Source: Stomoxys calcitrans (Eukaryota > Arthropoda > Insecta > Diptera > Muscidae). From it: a stretch of DNA of 64,000 nt. Location: positions 36,591,509 through 36,655,508 of the forward strand of contig NC_081553.1 of NCBI RefSeq assembly GCF_963082655.1, read 5' to 3'. Position numbers and translations under genes: made by a program. The notes under the pieces are model-generated. The model was not told the origin of the DNA and did no database searches. It was given only the letters and a program-made list of their open reading frames with translations. Shown piece by piece: positions 31,345 to 43,894 of this stretch. Numbering within the stretch: the first letter of the stretch is position 1; each line of letters opens with the position of its first letter.

Positions 31345-31690
31345 GCGAACAGCTGAGTACAATTTTTTTAATTTTGTCGTAAATCTAAATGTCAAAGGCT
31401 TGATAACTGAACTGTAATTTTTTTTCTAAAATCTTAAAAATATGTTCTATTTAATCCTATATTCCACATATAATCAACAAAACAGTGTTATAATGATGAA
31501 AATACAAATATAAAACACATTTGAAGAAGATAAAAAAACTTGAAGAAGATAAGTTGTAAAACAAAATTTATTTCTAAAGCCAGTGTGACATTTCTATTTA
31601 CAGCATTTGTCAAGGCAGTTTCGTTGAGGGTAGAATTTTTTTGTTGAGCTAATGACCCTACCTCTTAATTGTACCATGGGTCTAGGCAAT
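31345..31690 (+). repeat. Dispersed repeat D, unbroken copy
   Basis: GTAAATCTAAATGTCAAAGG, ATTCCACATATAATCAACAA, CACATTTGAAGAAGATAA and GAGCTAATGACCCTACCTCT match 14568-14850 plus 15706-15750 without the satellite insert, so it shows the empty site. Confidence 0.78.
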
Positions 31691-31699
31691 TTGATACAA

Positions 31700-32130
31700 G
31701 GTAAAATCACTAGCCCAGCTGATACAATTTTCCAATTCCTGAGTTGTTTCCAAATCCCACCAGAATCGCAAATGCTTTGTTCGGATTTAAAATTTTTTTC
31801 ACATTTTGTTCACTTTGTAATTATTATAATTTGCACGCTTATAATCATAAATATTTTAATCTTGTGGCGGCTACTGCAAATAAAAACTAGAATGTCAACA
31901 CACTGCTACAACAATAACAACAACAGAACGTCAAATAGGAATTGTCCAGAAATTCGACAGCCTGGTGGGAATTTGCGCCACCATTGCCACGGATTGTATC
32001 ATTTATTTCGTTATTATTGGGCAAGTGAGCCAACCATGCTGCTCATTTACGAATGCTTTCTGCACACGTATAACCAAACAAATTTCTTTGTGTGTGCTCA
32101 CAAAACGTCGATCAGTTTGATAACTAGATG
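31700..32130. other. No gene seen; minus-oriented piece of repeat C at 32030-32130
   Basis: The frame 31652-32173 spans the end of repeat D and a low-complexity (AACAACAA) stretch; no domain is recognisable. CACAAAACGTCGATCAG is the reverse complement of the repeat C motif near 58006. Confidence 0.45.
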
Positions 32131-32237
32131 GCGATGTATTTGGTTTTTATTTTTTTTTTTTTTGTACAAATGAGATATCTTTTTAATAACTCAGCCATGA
32201 GTATGCACTTACAAGGATTAGTACCAAGACATATTAA

Positions 32238-32600
32238 CCCAGGTGCGGTACAGCAAACAGCTGAGTACAATTTTTTCTCACAAAATGCACTATCTGTCAA
32301 AAAGTTTTGGTTATGAGTGTGCATTATATTTGACAACCATAACACACATAACCAAGGAAAAATGGTGAGAACTGGTAGCACATTCAAAATCAGAGTTGAA
32401 TCCCGTTTACACTGCTGTTTAAATCAAGATTTAATGGCTCGGTAATCTGTTTTTCCTTTATAAAATCAGCTGACGAGAGCCAACAGCCAAAAATATTGAA
32501 TGCACTATCTGTCAACATCAGTGATTAGTGCAACTTTGATTTTGTGTATGTTACTATAATTCGCGCTAGTAACGTTTTGTGTGTGTGTGTAATGTTTCTT
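32238..32600 (-). mobile_element. hAT-like MITE copy carrying another repeat inside
   Basis: GGTACAGCAAACAGCTGAGT, AATGCACTATCTGTCAAAAA and AAAATCAGAGTTGAA match the MITE in minus orientation. At 32402 a piece of the repeat found at 9330-9440 begins (CCCGTTTACACTGCTGTTTA, GGCTCGGTAATCTGTTTTT), and MITE-like DNA resumes at 32495 in plus orientation (TGAATGCACTATCTGTCAAC). Confidence 0.7.
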
Positions 32601-35600
32601 AATTATAACACTTGTTTGTTTTTTTTTTTTTTGCATGGAGTTTCAACTCGAAACCGAATATTGTGCCAGCCGAAAAAAAATAACAGTAATATTTTCTAAA
32701 GTGATTTTCATATGTTAGTTTCATTCGTATCACACTTTGTGTGGAACTTTAACAATGGCCAACTTTGACATCTCACTAGACAAGAACACATAATGTAATA
32801 GCTTCTTCATTGTCATATCAGTTTTTATTTGCAATATCATGTGTTACAGCCACATGATCAAAAGTTTTCAATTTTAAACGTGTAAATTACAAATTAAAAC
32901 AATAACAATGTGAGAAAAGGAACAAACTTTGAAAAATTTTATCCAAACAAAGTATTGTATTTGACGTTCCAGTGAGATTTGGATACAACTCTGTAATTGG
33001 AAAATTCCATCAACCGGTCAAGTGACCTTACCTTCTTTAGTGAACCCTGAGTACAGTTTTAATAAAGAATTGATTTATGAAAAAAAAACAAACATTGTAC
33101 ATATTTATATAAATATATATTGGTTGCAACCTCTTTGTACTTTTCGGTAATTACTTTAATTCAAAAGCAAACGCTATCTTCGGCGGATATTTTAAAAACC
33201 GGACGCCCTTCAGTGGCGGCTTGGCTCTGAACAAGACCGATAGTAAACGGCGATAGAATCAGTCGGCTTGTGTCTCTGTTCTGCAGGTTTACGCGTCGGA
33301 TTAAACAATTATTTTTTGGAAAATATCTGGGGAAAAGTTAAACACAGATTTGTGATAAACGTTGTTGGCTGTGAATGCCAAAGAAATTTGTTAAATATTT
33401 GTGTAATTATTAAAGAAATAACGTTTTAAGCCACGTCATTTCGCTGTTGATGCACTGCAACAGCAGCTCTAGACAAAAAATTGTTTCAATGTAATTTTTT
33501 CCTCCACGAACTATTGTTCCGCTCCAGAGACGTGTCGTAAGTTTTGCAAGTAAAAGGAAAAAACCATTAATGTGGTACCAATTAAATTCTATCGCTAAAT
33601 ATACAAAGATATAAATATAAAGGGAAACCCTTTTTCGTTTTCCAAACATTCTTGTCGGAGAAAAAGTGTTAATAGACTATGGTGGTGGTAGCTAGCAAAG
33701 AAAAGAAGTGATGAAAATCATGAATGGATAAAAGACGCCTTTGTTAATGCAAGAAGAGTTGCCAAATTCTATAAAATCCGTTTGGAAATCGGAGCAATTG
33801 TATTGCAATGGCAAGGCAACTACATTTTCAAGTCGGATATTTTCAAATTTGCCATTTTCCTTTGTTCTTTCTCGTTGTCTGTCGTGCCTGCCTCCATTGA
33901 AATTCAGTTTTTGTTGGTCGACGAGGAACATAGGGAAAATGCGAAAATTTGCAGTAAATGCAACCCTACAATGGCCGGTTTTTTGCATTTTTCCTTGACT
34001 CTGTTGTTCTGTTGCTTTTGGTCGATTTGGTACTTCCACACGCACGGGTACGGGTTGGTTGCTTTAGTGCAGTAGTTGGTAGTTTATAAAAATCAAATGG
34101 CATGTGCTAGAAGAGTGCAGCTATAGTGTACCGGTTTTAATTTTTGCAACTCTTCAGCCATCTTCGTGTTTTCGTTGAGAAAGAGGTGTGCAAAGAGTTG
34201 CCATAGAATTTAACATAAATATGGTTACCATATTAATTTTTTGTATCTCTTCCATCAGCCATCTTCGTCGTCGGCTTTGTAAAGTTTGTCAAACGGAGAC
34301 AGTCATTTGTAGTGAATTTTTGTTCTTGTGTAAATTGTTCATTTTTTAATAATGCAAATATCATTTTTTACAAATATCACTTCGCAAAATGCTATGGACG
34401 TGTTGTTAAACATTTAATTTTCTCAAAGCAATATTTATGTAAGTAAACAGCATAAAAAACATTTCACACCACAAGAAAATAGCAACACCAAGCAAAGCAA
34501 GAAGAAAAAAAAAACGAACGGACAGTGGACGTTTTCAGAGGCGCGTTTATGTCTTCCTTCCTCTTTGCTTGTGTCATGTACTATGCTGCTGCTGCTGCTG
34601 CTGTCGTGCTATTGTCCGTGAAGTATGTGTGCGCGTGTGTTTTTATGTGTTTGTGTGTGTACAAAGCGCCAACTAAAGAAAGCTACTAAATCTAGATTGA
34701 AGATTGGCCATTAATACAAATCGTAAATATTAATGTGCATCGCAATTATTGTGTGAGTTTACCCCAACCCCTCTTGCAAATAGGTCATTCTGTTGGTAAT
34801 ACATGACGCGAGTTGATCGATCTCCATATATGCATGTTTGCTTGTGAGTGTGAGTAGTTTTGTTTTAGCTGACTGACCCCTTTTTTCTGCAAGCGATGGG
34901 TTTAGTTCCCGAAGTTTAAAATTCTATACATATCACTTTTGCTTTTTCTTTGCATGTTCCAAGTTCATGACCTTCTATACAACATCATTCTGAGAAAAGT
35001 ATGGCCTTGATAGAAGAGGAGGAGGGACGAATCTAGGTAGCTGGTGTGGTAGCAAGGAGGGATGAGCTCAAGTAGCAGAATTGATTGCAAGATGGTGTAG
35101 TTTAATTATGGAAGCGGCAAAGATATTCATGTGCTTATTTATTTTATAACTTCAAAGTACTTGATGGGTTTCGCTAAATGTCAGAGAGCATGCATGGTCG
35201 ATGGTAAACATTTTTCTCTAATTGGTGGTCAATAATCTAACGTGTCGCCTTATTTGTGTAGCTGCAACCCTTTTAAATTCTAAAATTGATACGCACAGTT
35301 GTTTCTTGTTTTTGTAAGACAATCGTCGCTAAGGGTTTCTTGTCTCGTTTATGTTTTGCTTTTACTAATATGTGCTTTGAAGTTTTGATTGCCTTTGGGG
35401 CGCATCAAATCATATTGTTTGCTTTCTTATTTCTTCGTTGGGTTTGCCGTTGGTTTTTTTTTTTGGTGATAAAACTACATGGCAAAACCGACATCCTTAT
35501 GTTGAAATTTAGGTACATGATAGAAGGAAAGAACAGTTTTTTTTTTGGTAAGATTTTGTAAAGTTTTAAATTTTTTTTAGCAGATTAACGCCTTGTAGAA

Positions 35601-36400
35601 CCAATTATCCACCTGTATACGTTTTCTATTGGCTAGCACACATAGAGAAACAAATCGCTTTAATGACTCATTCACTGCAATCCTAAAATATCTCCATATA
35701 GAATGTTTCCTCCAATTTCCCATTGCAGGGAAATCATTATGTCTTTAGTGTCAGTGCTAATTATGATAAACTGTGGTTCACTGTCAAGCCCCCTAGGGGG
35801 GGTTTACGGGCCTTCGCCCCAAAAATTGACTTCAGTTTCTTGTCAGGGGTCAGGTAAAGTTTGAATTGTATGACCATTGAATCCCACATTAGATGCCAGT
35901 AATTCGAATGTATATTTGTTGAACAATGTGGATTAAGATTTTGTGGCGGAAATCTTGAAATTGCTTGCAGCGAAATAAGCGGCAAGAGCGATAACGTAGA
36001 CTTTTACCAGCTTGGAGACATAAAGCAAACGTCTTGTATGATGCGATCTTGATGGAAAAGCACAGGGAATAAGTTGTAGTTGAATAGTGCGAAATTTATT
36101 ACCCTAGCTCGATATCTCAGATATGACTTCTTCATAACAACAACAATAATTCGTGATTGCGCCTTGAGGATTGTGTAACAGTTTTGAAAGCTTTCGATAT
36201 TTCAAGCTCTATGAAACCGTCCTGTGGCATAGGTTGTCCCGGCTTTAATGGCATACCAAGCAGTCATCTTGCTATGTAATCTTGTTCTTATTCTCATCTC
36301 CCTGTACATCCAAATTCTTCAGTAACAGTCTAGATAGATATTAGATATTGCACGGTATGATGTTTCATGAAAGTAAATTCCTCACGTCCACTTCCTGTAC
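32601..36400. other. Mostly single-copy DNA, no coding gene seen
   Basis: Frames at 33410, 33692-34075 and 35286 are short and without recognisable domains. 33180-33420 is less AT-rich than its surroundings and could hold a promoter or a non-coding first exon. A (CTG)n run lies at 34583-34603. 35780-35850 has a C/G-rich stretch (CCCCCTAGGGGGGG). I cannot assign it to any gene. Confidence 0.4.
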
Positions 36401-36412
36401 GATCCTTATATA

Positions 36413-36649
36413 TTGGGTTGCCCAACAAGTAATTGCGGATTTTTCATATAGTCGGCGTTGACAAATTTTTTCACAGCTTGTGACTCTATAATTGCTTTCT
36501 TTCTTCTGTCAGTTATCAGCTGTTACTTTTAGCTTGCTTTAGAAAAAAAGTGTAAAAAAAGTATATTTGATTAAAGTTCATTCTAAGTTTTATTAAAAAT
36601 GCATTTACTTTCTTTTAAAAAATCCGCAATTACTTTTTGGGCAACCCAA
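36413..36649 (+). mobile_element. mariner-type MITE, complete, TA target duplication
   Basis: 237 bp from TTGGGTTGCCCAACAAGTAA to TTACTTTTTGGGCAACCCAA, flanked by TA on both sides (36411-36412 and 36650-36651). Nearly identical to 3269-3502 and 54948-55183. Confidence 0.95.
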
Positions 36650-37316
36650 TAGTTCATTGTAATACTGACATTTGTAGAAGCTTCAGATGTTAGTTTATCA
36701 CCCACAGCTGATCACGTTTGCAAAGTAATCTGTAAGTAAGACAGTATGACTATAGATCCGGGTGTTAAGGTAGGACAAGTTCGAAAATGCCCCATCATTT
36801 ACCGGTTACATCTAACTGAAACTAACTGACTTTTTGGTTTACCTGGTGGTTATAAACCCAGTATATCCTTTGCGTTTAAGGTTTAATTATGGCTTAATAT
36901 ACTTCATATGTTTCAGTCTTTTATCTGCTTGTCTAACATAGTACTTGGATATATCGTTTTAATGGATTCCCTGCTGTATTGCTACTAAGGTTAGAAGAGG
37001 ATCTAGTTGACGACCTAATTTGGAAAGTTCTTTCTTACTCACTCTCTCTCACGAACCTTGACTGGAATATACACGATTGCAATGCTACTCTCCGCTTGCG
37101 ATACAATCATCATTTACGCCCAGCCCAGGAAGCTTTACAGAGCTTGATATGTTCGCTGTGAGAAAAACGACCGAACCGATACCTCAACTAATCTGGGAGT
37201 TGACCGTAAACACCTTGTTGTCGTGTCCCATCAACGGAACTCCATCGTTCGTGTCCGAACTACACGGGAATCCGACATCAAACGACAGATGGAATGTCGT
37301 GGGGGAAAGCATTTGT
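36650..37316. other. No gene seen
   Basis: The frames 36979-37161 and 37077-37340 have no recognisable domain. CACCCGGGCTC-like and TCGAACTACACGGGAATCCG stretches near 37250 suggest old repeat DNA of unknown family. Confidence 0.4.
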
Positions 37317-37625
37317 TTTTGTTGTTGTAGCCACATTTAATATGGAGGTGGCCATCCTCGTCAAGCTCCCGATCGAGCATCAAAGGCAATCTGTATTTGT
37401 GCCGGTGCCGCCCGGGCTCTCACTGAGGTTCTCCGCTTGATACCGCTGATTATCCGCGACTGCCGTTGCAGCTACTCCGTATGGAGCATTCCACTATTTG
37501 CAACCTGTGGATGCGCCCTATAGCTCGAAGTCAAGCTTCTCGTGACAGCAATTAACACCACACAGATCGAATCTCAATGTTCCAGCCTGTGTGGTGCTCA
37601 CAACTATCCCGTGCAGTGCGCGGGC
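37317..37625 (-). repeat. 390-bp repeat family B, copy 3
   Basis: Minus orientation: begins at the tail (TTGTTGTTGTAGCCACATTT) and passes CTCACTGAGGTTCTCCGCTT and CTTCTCGTGACAGCAATTAA to GTGTGGTGCTCACAACTATC and CCCGTG. A few internal deletions relative to copy 4. Confidence 0.82.
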
Positions 37626-37667
37626 GCGGGTATGCGTTGGTTATCGTTAGTTATCATATTTCTTAAA

Positions 37668-37835
37668 GGTCACCGCAGAGCTTGGCATATCAGCCGATGA
37701 CACTGAATGTTTGGGTTCGAGTATTGGCGAAAACATAATTTTTTTTCCAACGGTGGTTTTCCCTCCTGCGACATTTGTGAGGTACGATTCCATTCATAGG
37801 AGCCAAGCCTCGGCTATATAAGTTAGGTTAGTTTG
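37668..37835 (+). mobile_element. SINE, 5' part with diverged tRNA-like head
   Basis: GTCACCGCAGAGCTTGGCAT, GATGACACTGAATGTTTGGG and TTCGAGTATTGGCG correspond to the A- and B-box head. The body follows as GGTGGTTTTCCCTCCTGCGA and CATTTGTGAGGTACGATTCC. It stops near CTCGGCTATATAAG. Confidence 0.75.
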
Positions 37836-37894
37836 AAAAGAGGTTACGGATATTCATTCACCCCATGCTAGTAGTCCTATGTTTCCTAATATGA

Positions 37895-38570
37895 TACCGA
37901 AAGCTTTACTGATCTTCTTTTTTCTTCCTTTCAATATTAGCCTCGTCATCTTACGATCCGTATGTCCTCATAGGATTTTGGTTGTCCCACCGACCGTTTC
38001 GCTGTTCCACAGTGCTACACGTTCGTCCCCCACGCCCTTAACTCAGACTGCGCCTAAAGGCTTCGGCCTAACCAAGTTTATTGACGGCAGTCTTCAGGTC
38101 TTCTGGTCTTGTCCGCTCTTTTATTATCCCTGTTCCGCTATGACCCGGCAACCAAACGTTGCGGATAGTGCTATCTCAGAGAAGTTGTTAATTTCCTTGC
38201 ACTCCAAGACTTTTTGCGACCTTACGGTCCTGGTTGTTATTCCTTGATGGACAGTTTACTGTCCGTAATTCTCCCTTATATTCATGTCATGGGGTGCACA
38301 ATTTATCTACCTGTTCCTTATCATCCGGTCCACCCAGTAGTGATCTAACGATTAGATCAGTGTGTCGGTCCTCACATTGTTGAAAGTCCCCTCGATGTGA
38401 GCCATGCTCTTCATCATGGTATCCACAATACGTTCCATGGTTTTGAGTAGAAAGGACGTAGGGCTTATAGGTCTATAGGCATTTGGTGTCGCATAACTTA
38501 CCTTGTCGGTCTTGGGTATAAAAACCACCCTTGCCTACTGCCAGGTTTCGGAGTATATGCAAGTGACATA
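37895..38570 (-). pseudogene. Non-LTR retrotransposon fragment with RT N-terminal motif (LOA/I-like)
   Basis: The minus strand from 38570 reads FIPKTDKVSYATPNAYRPIS followed by PTSFLLKTMERIVD, the fingers region of a LINE RT. The sequence then jumps to the C-terminal region homologous to 9480-9810 and 12221-12420 (37950-38280). It holds the uninterrupted partner (38094-38170) of the site where a DINE-like element sits at 9811-11058. Confidence 0.8.
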
Positions 38571-38572
38571 AA

Positions 38573-38705
38573 TGGTGTGAAGCCATCCGGCTATGAAAAG
38601 AAGGTCCCTTTTCATTGAGCTAAAATTTTAATCGGACAGCACTCATTGATATGTGAGAAGTTTGCCCCTGTTCCTTAATGGAATGTTTGTGCAGAAATTT
38701 GCATT
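38573..38705 (+). mobile_element. SINE, 3' fragment
   Basis: GGCTATGAAAAGAAGGTCCC, CATTGATATGTGAGAAGTTT and GCCCCTGTTCCTTAATGGAA match the SINE 3' half. Confidence 0.8.
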
Positions 38706-39009
38706 TTGAATATTCCTTGGAAGATGCCAAAGAATATGCGCATTTCCATATGCTCTGTCTTTTCAGCTTCCGTGAGCGCTCTTTCTTGCGGCTGCGTAAG
38801 CCTCAATCGCCTTAATAAAAATAACATTAGCTATGGGGGGGTAAGCGAGCACTACCGCTGCCATTTCGATGCAACACTGAATGCAAAAGCTTCTCTTTCT
38901 CTATCATCTTCTTTTCCATTTCCACCATAGAGTGCTCCATGTGCTATAATACTGGCGTACATCCATAGCACCAACATAGATTTGAGGCGGCAAAGGTTCC
39001 CCAGTTTTT

Positions 39010-39145
39010 TTTTTTGCGAATCGTTGTTTTGTTGTTGTTGTAGCAGTTTGTTGTATACTGAGGTGGCAGCCCTTGCCGATGAAGGACTCCATCGGGCCAA
39101 TCCGGTACGTACAACCCGCTGCTATGTAATTTGTTCCGACACATG
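39010..39145 (-). repeat. LINE 3'-end-like repeat with (CAA)n tail
   Basis: Minus strand: CCGGATTGGCCCGATGGAGT, CCTTCATCGGCAAGGGCTGC and CACCTCAGTATACAACAAAC, then CTACAACAACAACAAAAC. I recognise this as a block widespread in dipteran genomes. It looks like the 3' terminus of a LINE of uncertain clade. Confidence 0.65.
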
Positions 39146-39169
39146 TATTATGCACCGGTAGCATATAAG

Positions 39170-39360
39170 CGCGAAATTCTATGTTACGTCTCCATGATAG
39201 TTAAGAATCCAGTATAACCCCTAAATACTTGGCATACTCAGAGCCCCGTCCATGACGATACAGGTATCACCACATCATCTGCATATTCAATCATTTTGAG
39301 CCTCATGTGGTCAAACCTGCTATCTCACCATTGCTAGCTATAGTAATGGTGAGATTGCAC
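39170..39360 (-). pseudogene. LINE reverse-transcriptase fragment with YADD motif
   Basis: Minus strand reads MIEYADDVVIPVSSWTGL, then (other frame) EYAKYLGVILDS and LSWRRN, the order expected after the RT active site in LOA/R1-like elements. About 60 codons survive, with one frameshift. Confidence 0.75.
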
Positions 39361-39611
39361 CTTGAAATCAAGCGAAAGTTGCTGTTTTATTTTGGTACTG
39401 TATACAGAAGCCTTAAAGGACAAAAATAAAACATAAATAATGTATCCAATACAAGCCTGTTTGTTAGACATCAGATGGTAACACGATTTGCCAGCCGGTC
39501 AAAATAATAGGAGGAAAAAAATGAAAATATTTGTAAAATGTATAAATAAAATTGCAAAACATATGTGGGCACAGAAGTGAAATAATATGTATTAATATTA
39601 CTAAACTAAAT

Positions 39612-40318
39612 TTCCCATGAACATTCCATCAAGGAACAAGGGATACTTCTCTCATACTAATTAGTGCAGTCCGATTAAAGTTTAAGCTCAATGATGAGGG
39701 GCCTCCTTTTTTATGCCGAGTTCGAACGGCGTGCTGCATAGCGACACCACTTAGTTGAGATCCGGCACGGGATAGCTGTGAGAACCACACAAGCTGGAAC
39801 ATTGAGATCCGATCTGTGTGGTGTTCATTGCTGTCACGAGAATCTCAGCTTCGAGCTACCGGGCGCGTCTCCAGGTTGCGGATTGTGGAATGCACCATCC
39901 GGAGTAACTGGAACTGCAGTCGCGGACAAATAGCGGTGTCGAGTAAAGAGTCTCAGTGAGAAGTCGGGCGGCACCGGGTCTTGCACAAATACTGAGTGCA
40001 TATGATGCTCGATATGACAAGGCGAGTTATTGGCACCAATGGCCACCCTGTTCCCGCGGCCATCAGTCCTTTGGACCGGAACGAGCTTGCTTACCTGCAG
40101 GAGCTTGGCGATTATCGCCACCTCCACATGAAAATGTGGTTACAACAACAACTTGGTAGAGAAGATTTAACATGGCAGGATACCTCACAAATGTTACCAA
40201 CATTAGTAAGGGGAAAAGCACATCTGAAAATTTTTCTGATGTTCACGCCGGGATTTGAACCCAGGCGTTCGGCGTCATAGGCGGACATACTAACCTCTGT
40301 GCCGCGGTGGCCTCCTCA
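39612..40318 (-). mobile_element. SINE, complete but split by repeat B
   Basis: 3' part at 39612-39757 (CCATGAACATTCCATCAAGG, GGGGCCTCCTTTTTTATGCC, GCGACACC). 5' part at 40156-40318 (AAATTTTTCTGATGTTCACG, GGGATTTGAACCCAGGCGTT, GGCGTCATAGGCGGACATAC, GCCGCGGTGGCC). GGGTTCAAATCC is the B box. Repeat B copy 4 occupies 39757-40155 between the halves. Confidence 0.9.
39757..40155 (+). mobile_element. 390-bp repeat family B, copy 4, inserted in a SINE
   Basis: Starts TCCGGCACGGGATAGCTGTG and ends in the hairpin CCACATGAAAATGTGG (40123-40138) followed by TTACAACAACAAC. Because both SINE halves are known, its limits are clear. Imperfect 12-bp duplications ACTTAGTTGAGA and ACTTGGTAGAGA lie at the two junctions (10 of 12 match). 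A hairpin, a CAA tail and a variable-length duplication suggest retroposition by a LINE enzyme. Confidence 0.85.
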
Positions 40319-41099
40319 CCTAACTTTATAAAAAAAAATTGTTTTAAATATTATTCTACCATTCACAATAGAGGTATTTCTGCAGGTGGCCACACTAAAT
40401 TGTGAAAAACATCTTGGCAATACTGAATACAAATGTCGTACATACGCTTGCACTGGTAATTTATTGAGAACTTTGTTGTGCTGAATAGGTGTCATTTTCA
40501 CACAATTTTAGTTGCACTGCACTATATAGTACTATGGCAAACCTAACAGAAATGTTCCCTCTTCCATTACGTAAAAGTACTGTTTACAAGAGTACAAATG
40601 TTATTAATTATTAAAATCGGTGGTGTTGGATAACAAAAAATTCCGACATTTAACCATTTTGGGTTACACCACCATGATAAAATAGAGGGTATATTAAACA
40701 GTCTCAGTCGCAGATAACATAGTTATCTGCTTTATCGATTTAAGTCGTTGGGAAATGAAAATGGGTTTTCACCGATTCATATTTCGATTAAACTTCCATA
40801 AAAACCAATCAAAGGCGTATTTATAAGTTGGCCGCATTGGCGAATTGCTACAACGCATATTTTTTGGGAACTTTATATGTCAAAATTTGTGAACAGGGCG
40901 AGTAATGTTCAATTCGCCTTGACATTTAAACTTTTCGGCTAATTTGCTTCGACCAATCAGAGCAAGAGAAAAAAGTTTATTAATTTTTGAGTGTCAAGCA
41001 AGAAAAAAATGTTTAAATGTTAAAAATTCCAATTAGCTTCAGTGGTTTTACCCACAAAACCCCCAAGATGGCAGGCTTAAATAGTGCCAAGTGAATTCT
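40319..41099. other. No gene seen
   Basis: AT-rich, probably old repeat DNA. The minus frame 40316-40501 has no domain. GGCGTATTTATAAGTTGGCC and similar stretches have no partner in the window. Confidence 0.4.
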
Positions 41100-41800
41100 A
41101 ATGTTGATAGGCGGGATAATTAACGTATGGATCAAATAGGAAGATTGTGGTAAGATTTCAATCACCACAAGGTGGGGTTGTGTACACATTTTTGGCTTTT
41201 GGATATCTGTGAGATTTTCAGGTCATTGGAAAAGGACGGTTAAAATGTTGTTGGCAATGGGCTTCACGTAAACCCCCGAAAGATCAAGTTGGTACTATTC
41301 ACCAATCCTAGGTAACTTGGAATGTTCAGGGGACCTCTCCTAGATGTAATGGACATTCCCCCTTCAATAATGAAAATTCTGAAAAGCCATTGCAATGCCA
41401 GGACTTTGACCTTGCGCTGGACACATGGCGGACTTAAGCTTGATTTGTGGGGATGAGGAGGAGTCATAGACGGTTGAGCACCTATTATGGGACTACCATG
41501 AAATTGAGACAGTAGGTGCAGGATTATGTGTACACAAACACGTATTTTCCTGTCTAAATTATATTCGTGCAGTGGTCATTTCGCCATTCTTGACTACTAT
41601 AGCTTATAATGGCATATTGGAGAGAACTTCTCTAGACCGCCTGGCCGTTTTGTTACGCATGTTTGCTCTTAATCTTCTTCATTCTAATGTCTGACATAAA
41701 TATTTACAGTGTTCTTCTGCGCATTTTGAATCTTTCGGGGGCGACACAAGGGACCTAAGTTCCCTGAATGAGGTCGTTAGACGCGTGTCATTATATACCC
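41100..41800 (+). pseudogene. LOA/R1-like LINE fragment with C-terminal zinc-binding region
   Basis: The plus strand contains in order SPQGGV (RT), a degraded link, LVLFTNP-like and PLL..MDIP-like blocks in shifting frames (41285-41365), then ADLSLICGDEEES, a stop, and TVEHLLWDYHE. The last is the Cys-His-type finger found after RNase H in these elements; its final Cys is Tyr here. DRLAVLLRMFALNLL follows. No part is long enough to be functional. Confidence 0.75.
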
Positions 41801-43894
41801 TTAGTTTTAAAACCATAACAGTAGCAAACACAATTTATAAAGTATTTATTTTGAAGTTTATATTTTTGTACGGCGAATTCAAAAATAAATTGACACATCA
41901 GCTGGGTTGATGCGGCCACCTGGTATATACGCCTTGGGACTATGCTTATTGACATTGAAAATTTGGTAATTTTGTCACCGACATGATTGACATTGACATT
42001 TACTAAATTTTTGAATTTTACTAAAATTTTGAATCTTATTAAACTTTATTCTAATACTATACTTTCCGTTTTGTTCTCTCGCATTTTTTCTTTTCGTTTC
42101 AGTAAACCTTCAAAAGTCCGAAAGAGCCTGACATTTTTTCAAATAAACAAAAGAAGAAATATACCAATATCGTTTATATTACTATTTAAAAACCTAATTA
42201 TTTTGTAAGTAACGTCTATCAAAGTAAATGAATATAAATAAATATCCACAGCAACGAGTGATTGACTTCGACGACAGAGATAGAATTTCTTCAGAAGAAG
42301 CATATTGAGATTCCATATGTCAAACAAAAGAAATAGTAACCAAAACAAAAAATAACTTGTTTTCTCCAAGAGAAAGTATGAAACTTTAGCTAGCTATGCT
42401 TTTTGAAAAGACCAACCCCAACCCCAAACGATAATGCAAATTTAAGACACTCCTTATAGAGTTGTAGATTAATTTAAAATACAACAGCAATAACAACAAC
42501 AATCGAAATAATTCCTGGGCATCTGATAAAGAAAGGCACAACAACTGCGCCCTTAAAAACTTTGGCACCAGTCTTTCTGCGAGAACAGAAAAAACAGCGG
42601 GGGTACAGCTCCCAAACGCCCGAGCCACAACGAGTTAGACAAAAAATTAAGCAAACTATATAGAGGCGTGACGTGTATTCTTTGTCTTAAGTATAAAGAA
42701 ACTGCACTATCAAAGTATTCGAATAATATAAAACAAAGGAATATACTCTCTCACTAACCATATACCACACACATATTCATATATCAGTAGTTGCAACCTG
42801 CCTTCAACAAGCACCGGCCGGCAACAATTCCAATTGTATTCCATAAGAGCAGTCTAGAATAGGAGCCATATGCTGTATCATCTATACTTTCTTTAATATA
42901 TGTATAATGTACATGTATATATAGATATGTAGAAGTGTGTTTGTTGTGCGTTATATGTATTGAGACGTGTTTGTTGCTAATCGGCATCATATTAAAATTT
43001 TCCTCGTTCGTTCGAAGAAGAAGAAGACAATTGAAAACCGAACGCTTTAGCAAGGAGCAAGAGTTCGTTCCTTAAAAGGGTGCAAAAATCATCTTGACAA
43101 GTTTTACTACATCAATAATACGCCACCGCCAAATCATACAAAAATTTAAGGTGATCAATCGATCGATGAAAAGATTAATTGAGTTCAAAAAGGAGCAATA
43201 TCAACATAAGAAAGCTACAACAACGTTATATACATACATATATACATAAAATAATTCTATAAACATATGCTACATACATCTATATATAATTTTACAAAAA
43301 CATCATATTTTTATTGTGAAACAGCAATCATACAACAAAAACAACTTTAAAAAAAAATCATCCATTCGTTAACAACCAACCTACTTTATCCATTAGCTCC
43401 TAAAGAAAACAAAGGCTGCTCCTGTCCCTTAGGAAATCAAAAAAAAAAATCGACAACAACCACAACAAGTATAGAAACAATACTATAATCAACACCAACA
43501 ACAACAGCAACAGCAAGTAAAGCTCAGGGGAATTCAAGAAAAACAAAAGTTGTAACATCAGCAAAACATTTTAGGATAGTAAGAGAAAAAAAGAAGTAGA
43601 GAAACAAAAACAAAACAAGCAAAATAGCTTAAGGAACTTCAAAACGACAACAACAACAAAACAAAATTAAACATTAATTACTATTATAGCCAACATAAAA
43701 CGAACGGCGTATAGTCGTTTTTAGATAGTGTAGCAAAATCAGTTATCAAAATTGAAGCCATCCATCCATCTCTAATCACTTTTAACAACTACCACTACAA
43801 GAAAAACAACATTCAACCCTACATACGTTGAAAATTCAAACTTCAGCCAGCAATACCACAAAATCGAAGATATTAACACCACCACAACAACAAA
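41801..43894 (+). other. Upstream region and probable 5' UTR of Rox8
   Basis: 42400-43890 is single-copy-looking and becomes very A-rich with CAA/ACAACAAC runs toward the start codon at 43895, as in long fly 5' UTRs. ATCAATCGATCGATGA at 43155-43170 is a small palindrome. Transcription start and any non-coding introns cannot be fixed from sequence. Confidence 0.45.

Noticed and set aside
31652..32173. 173-codon plus frame
   Set aside because: Starts in repeat D, runs through low-complexity DNA and reverse-oriented repeat C. No domain.
33692..34075. Overlapping frames of about 100 codons on both strands
   Set aside because: No recognisable domain on either strand and no convincing start context. 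Not reported as genes.
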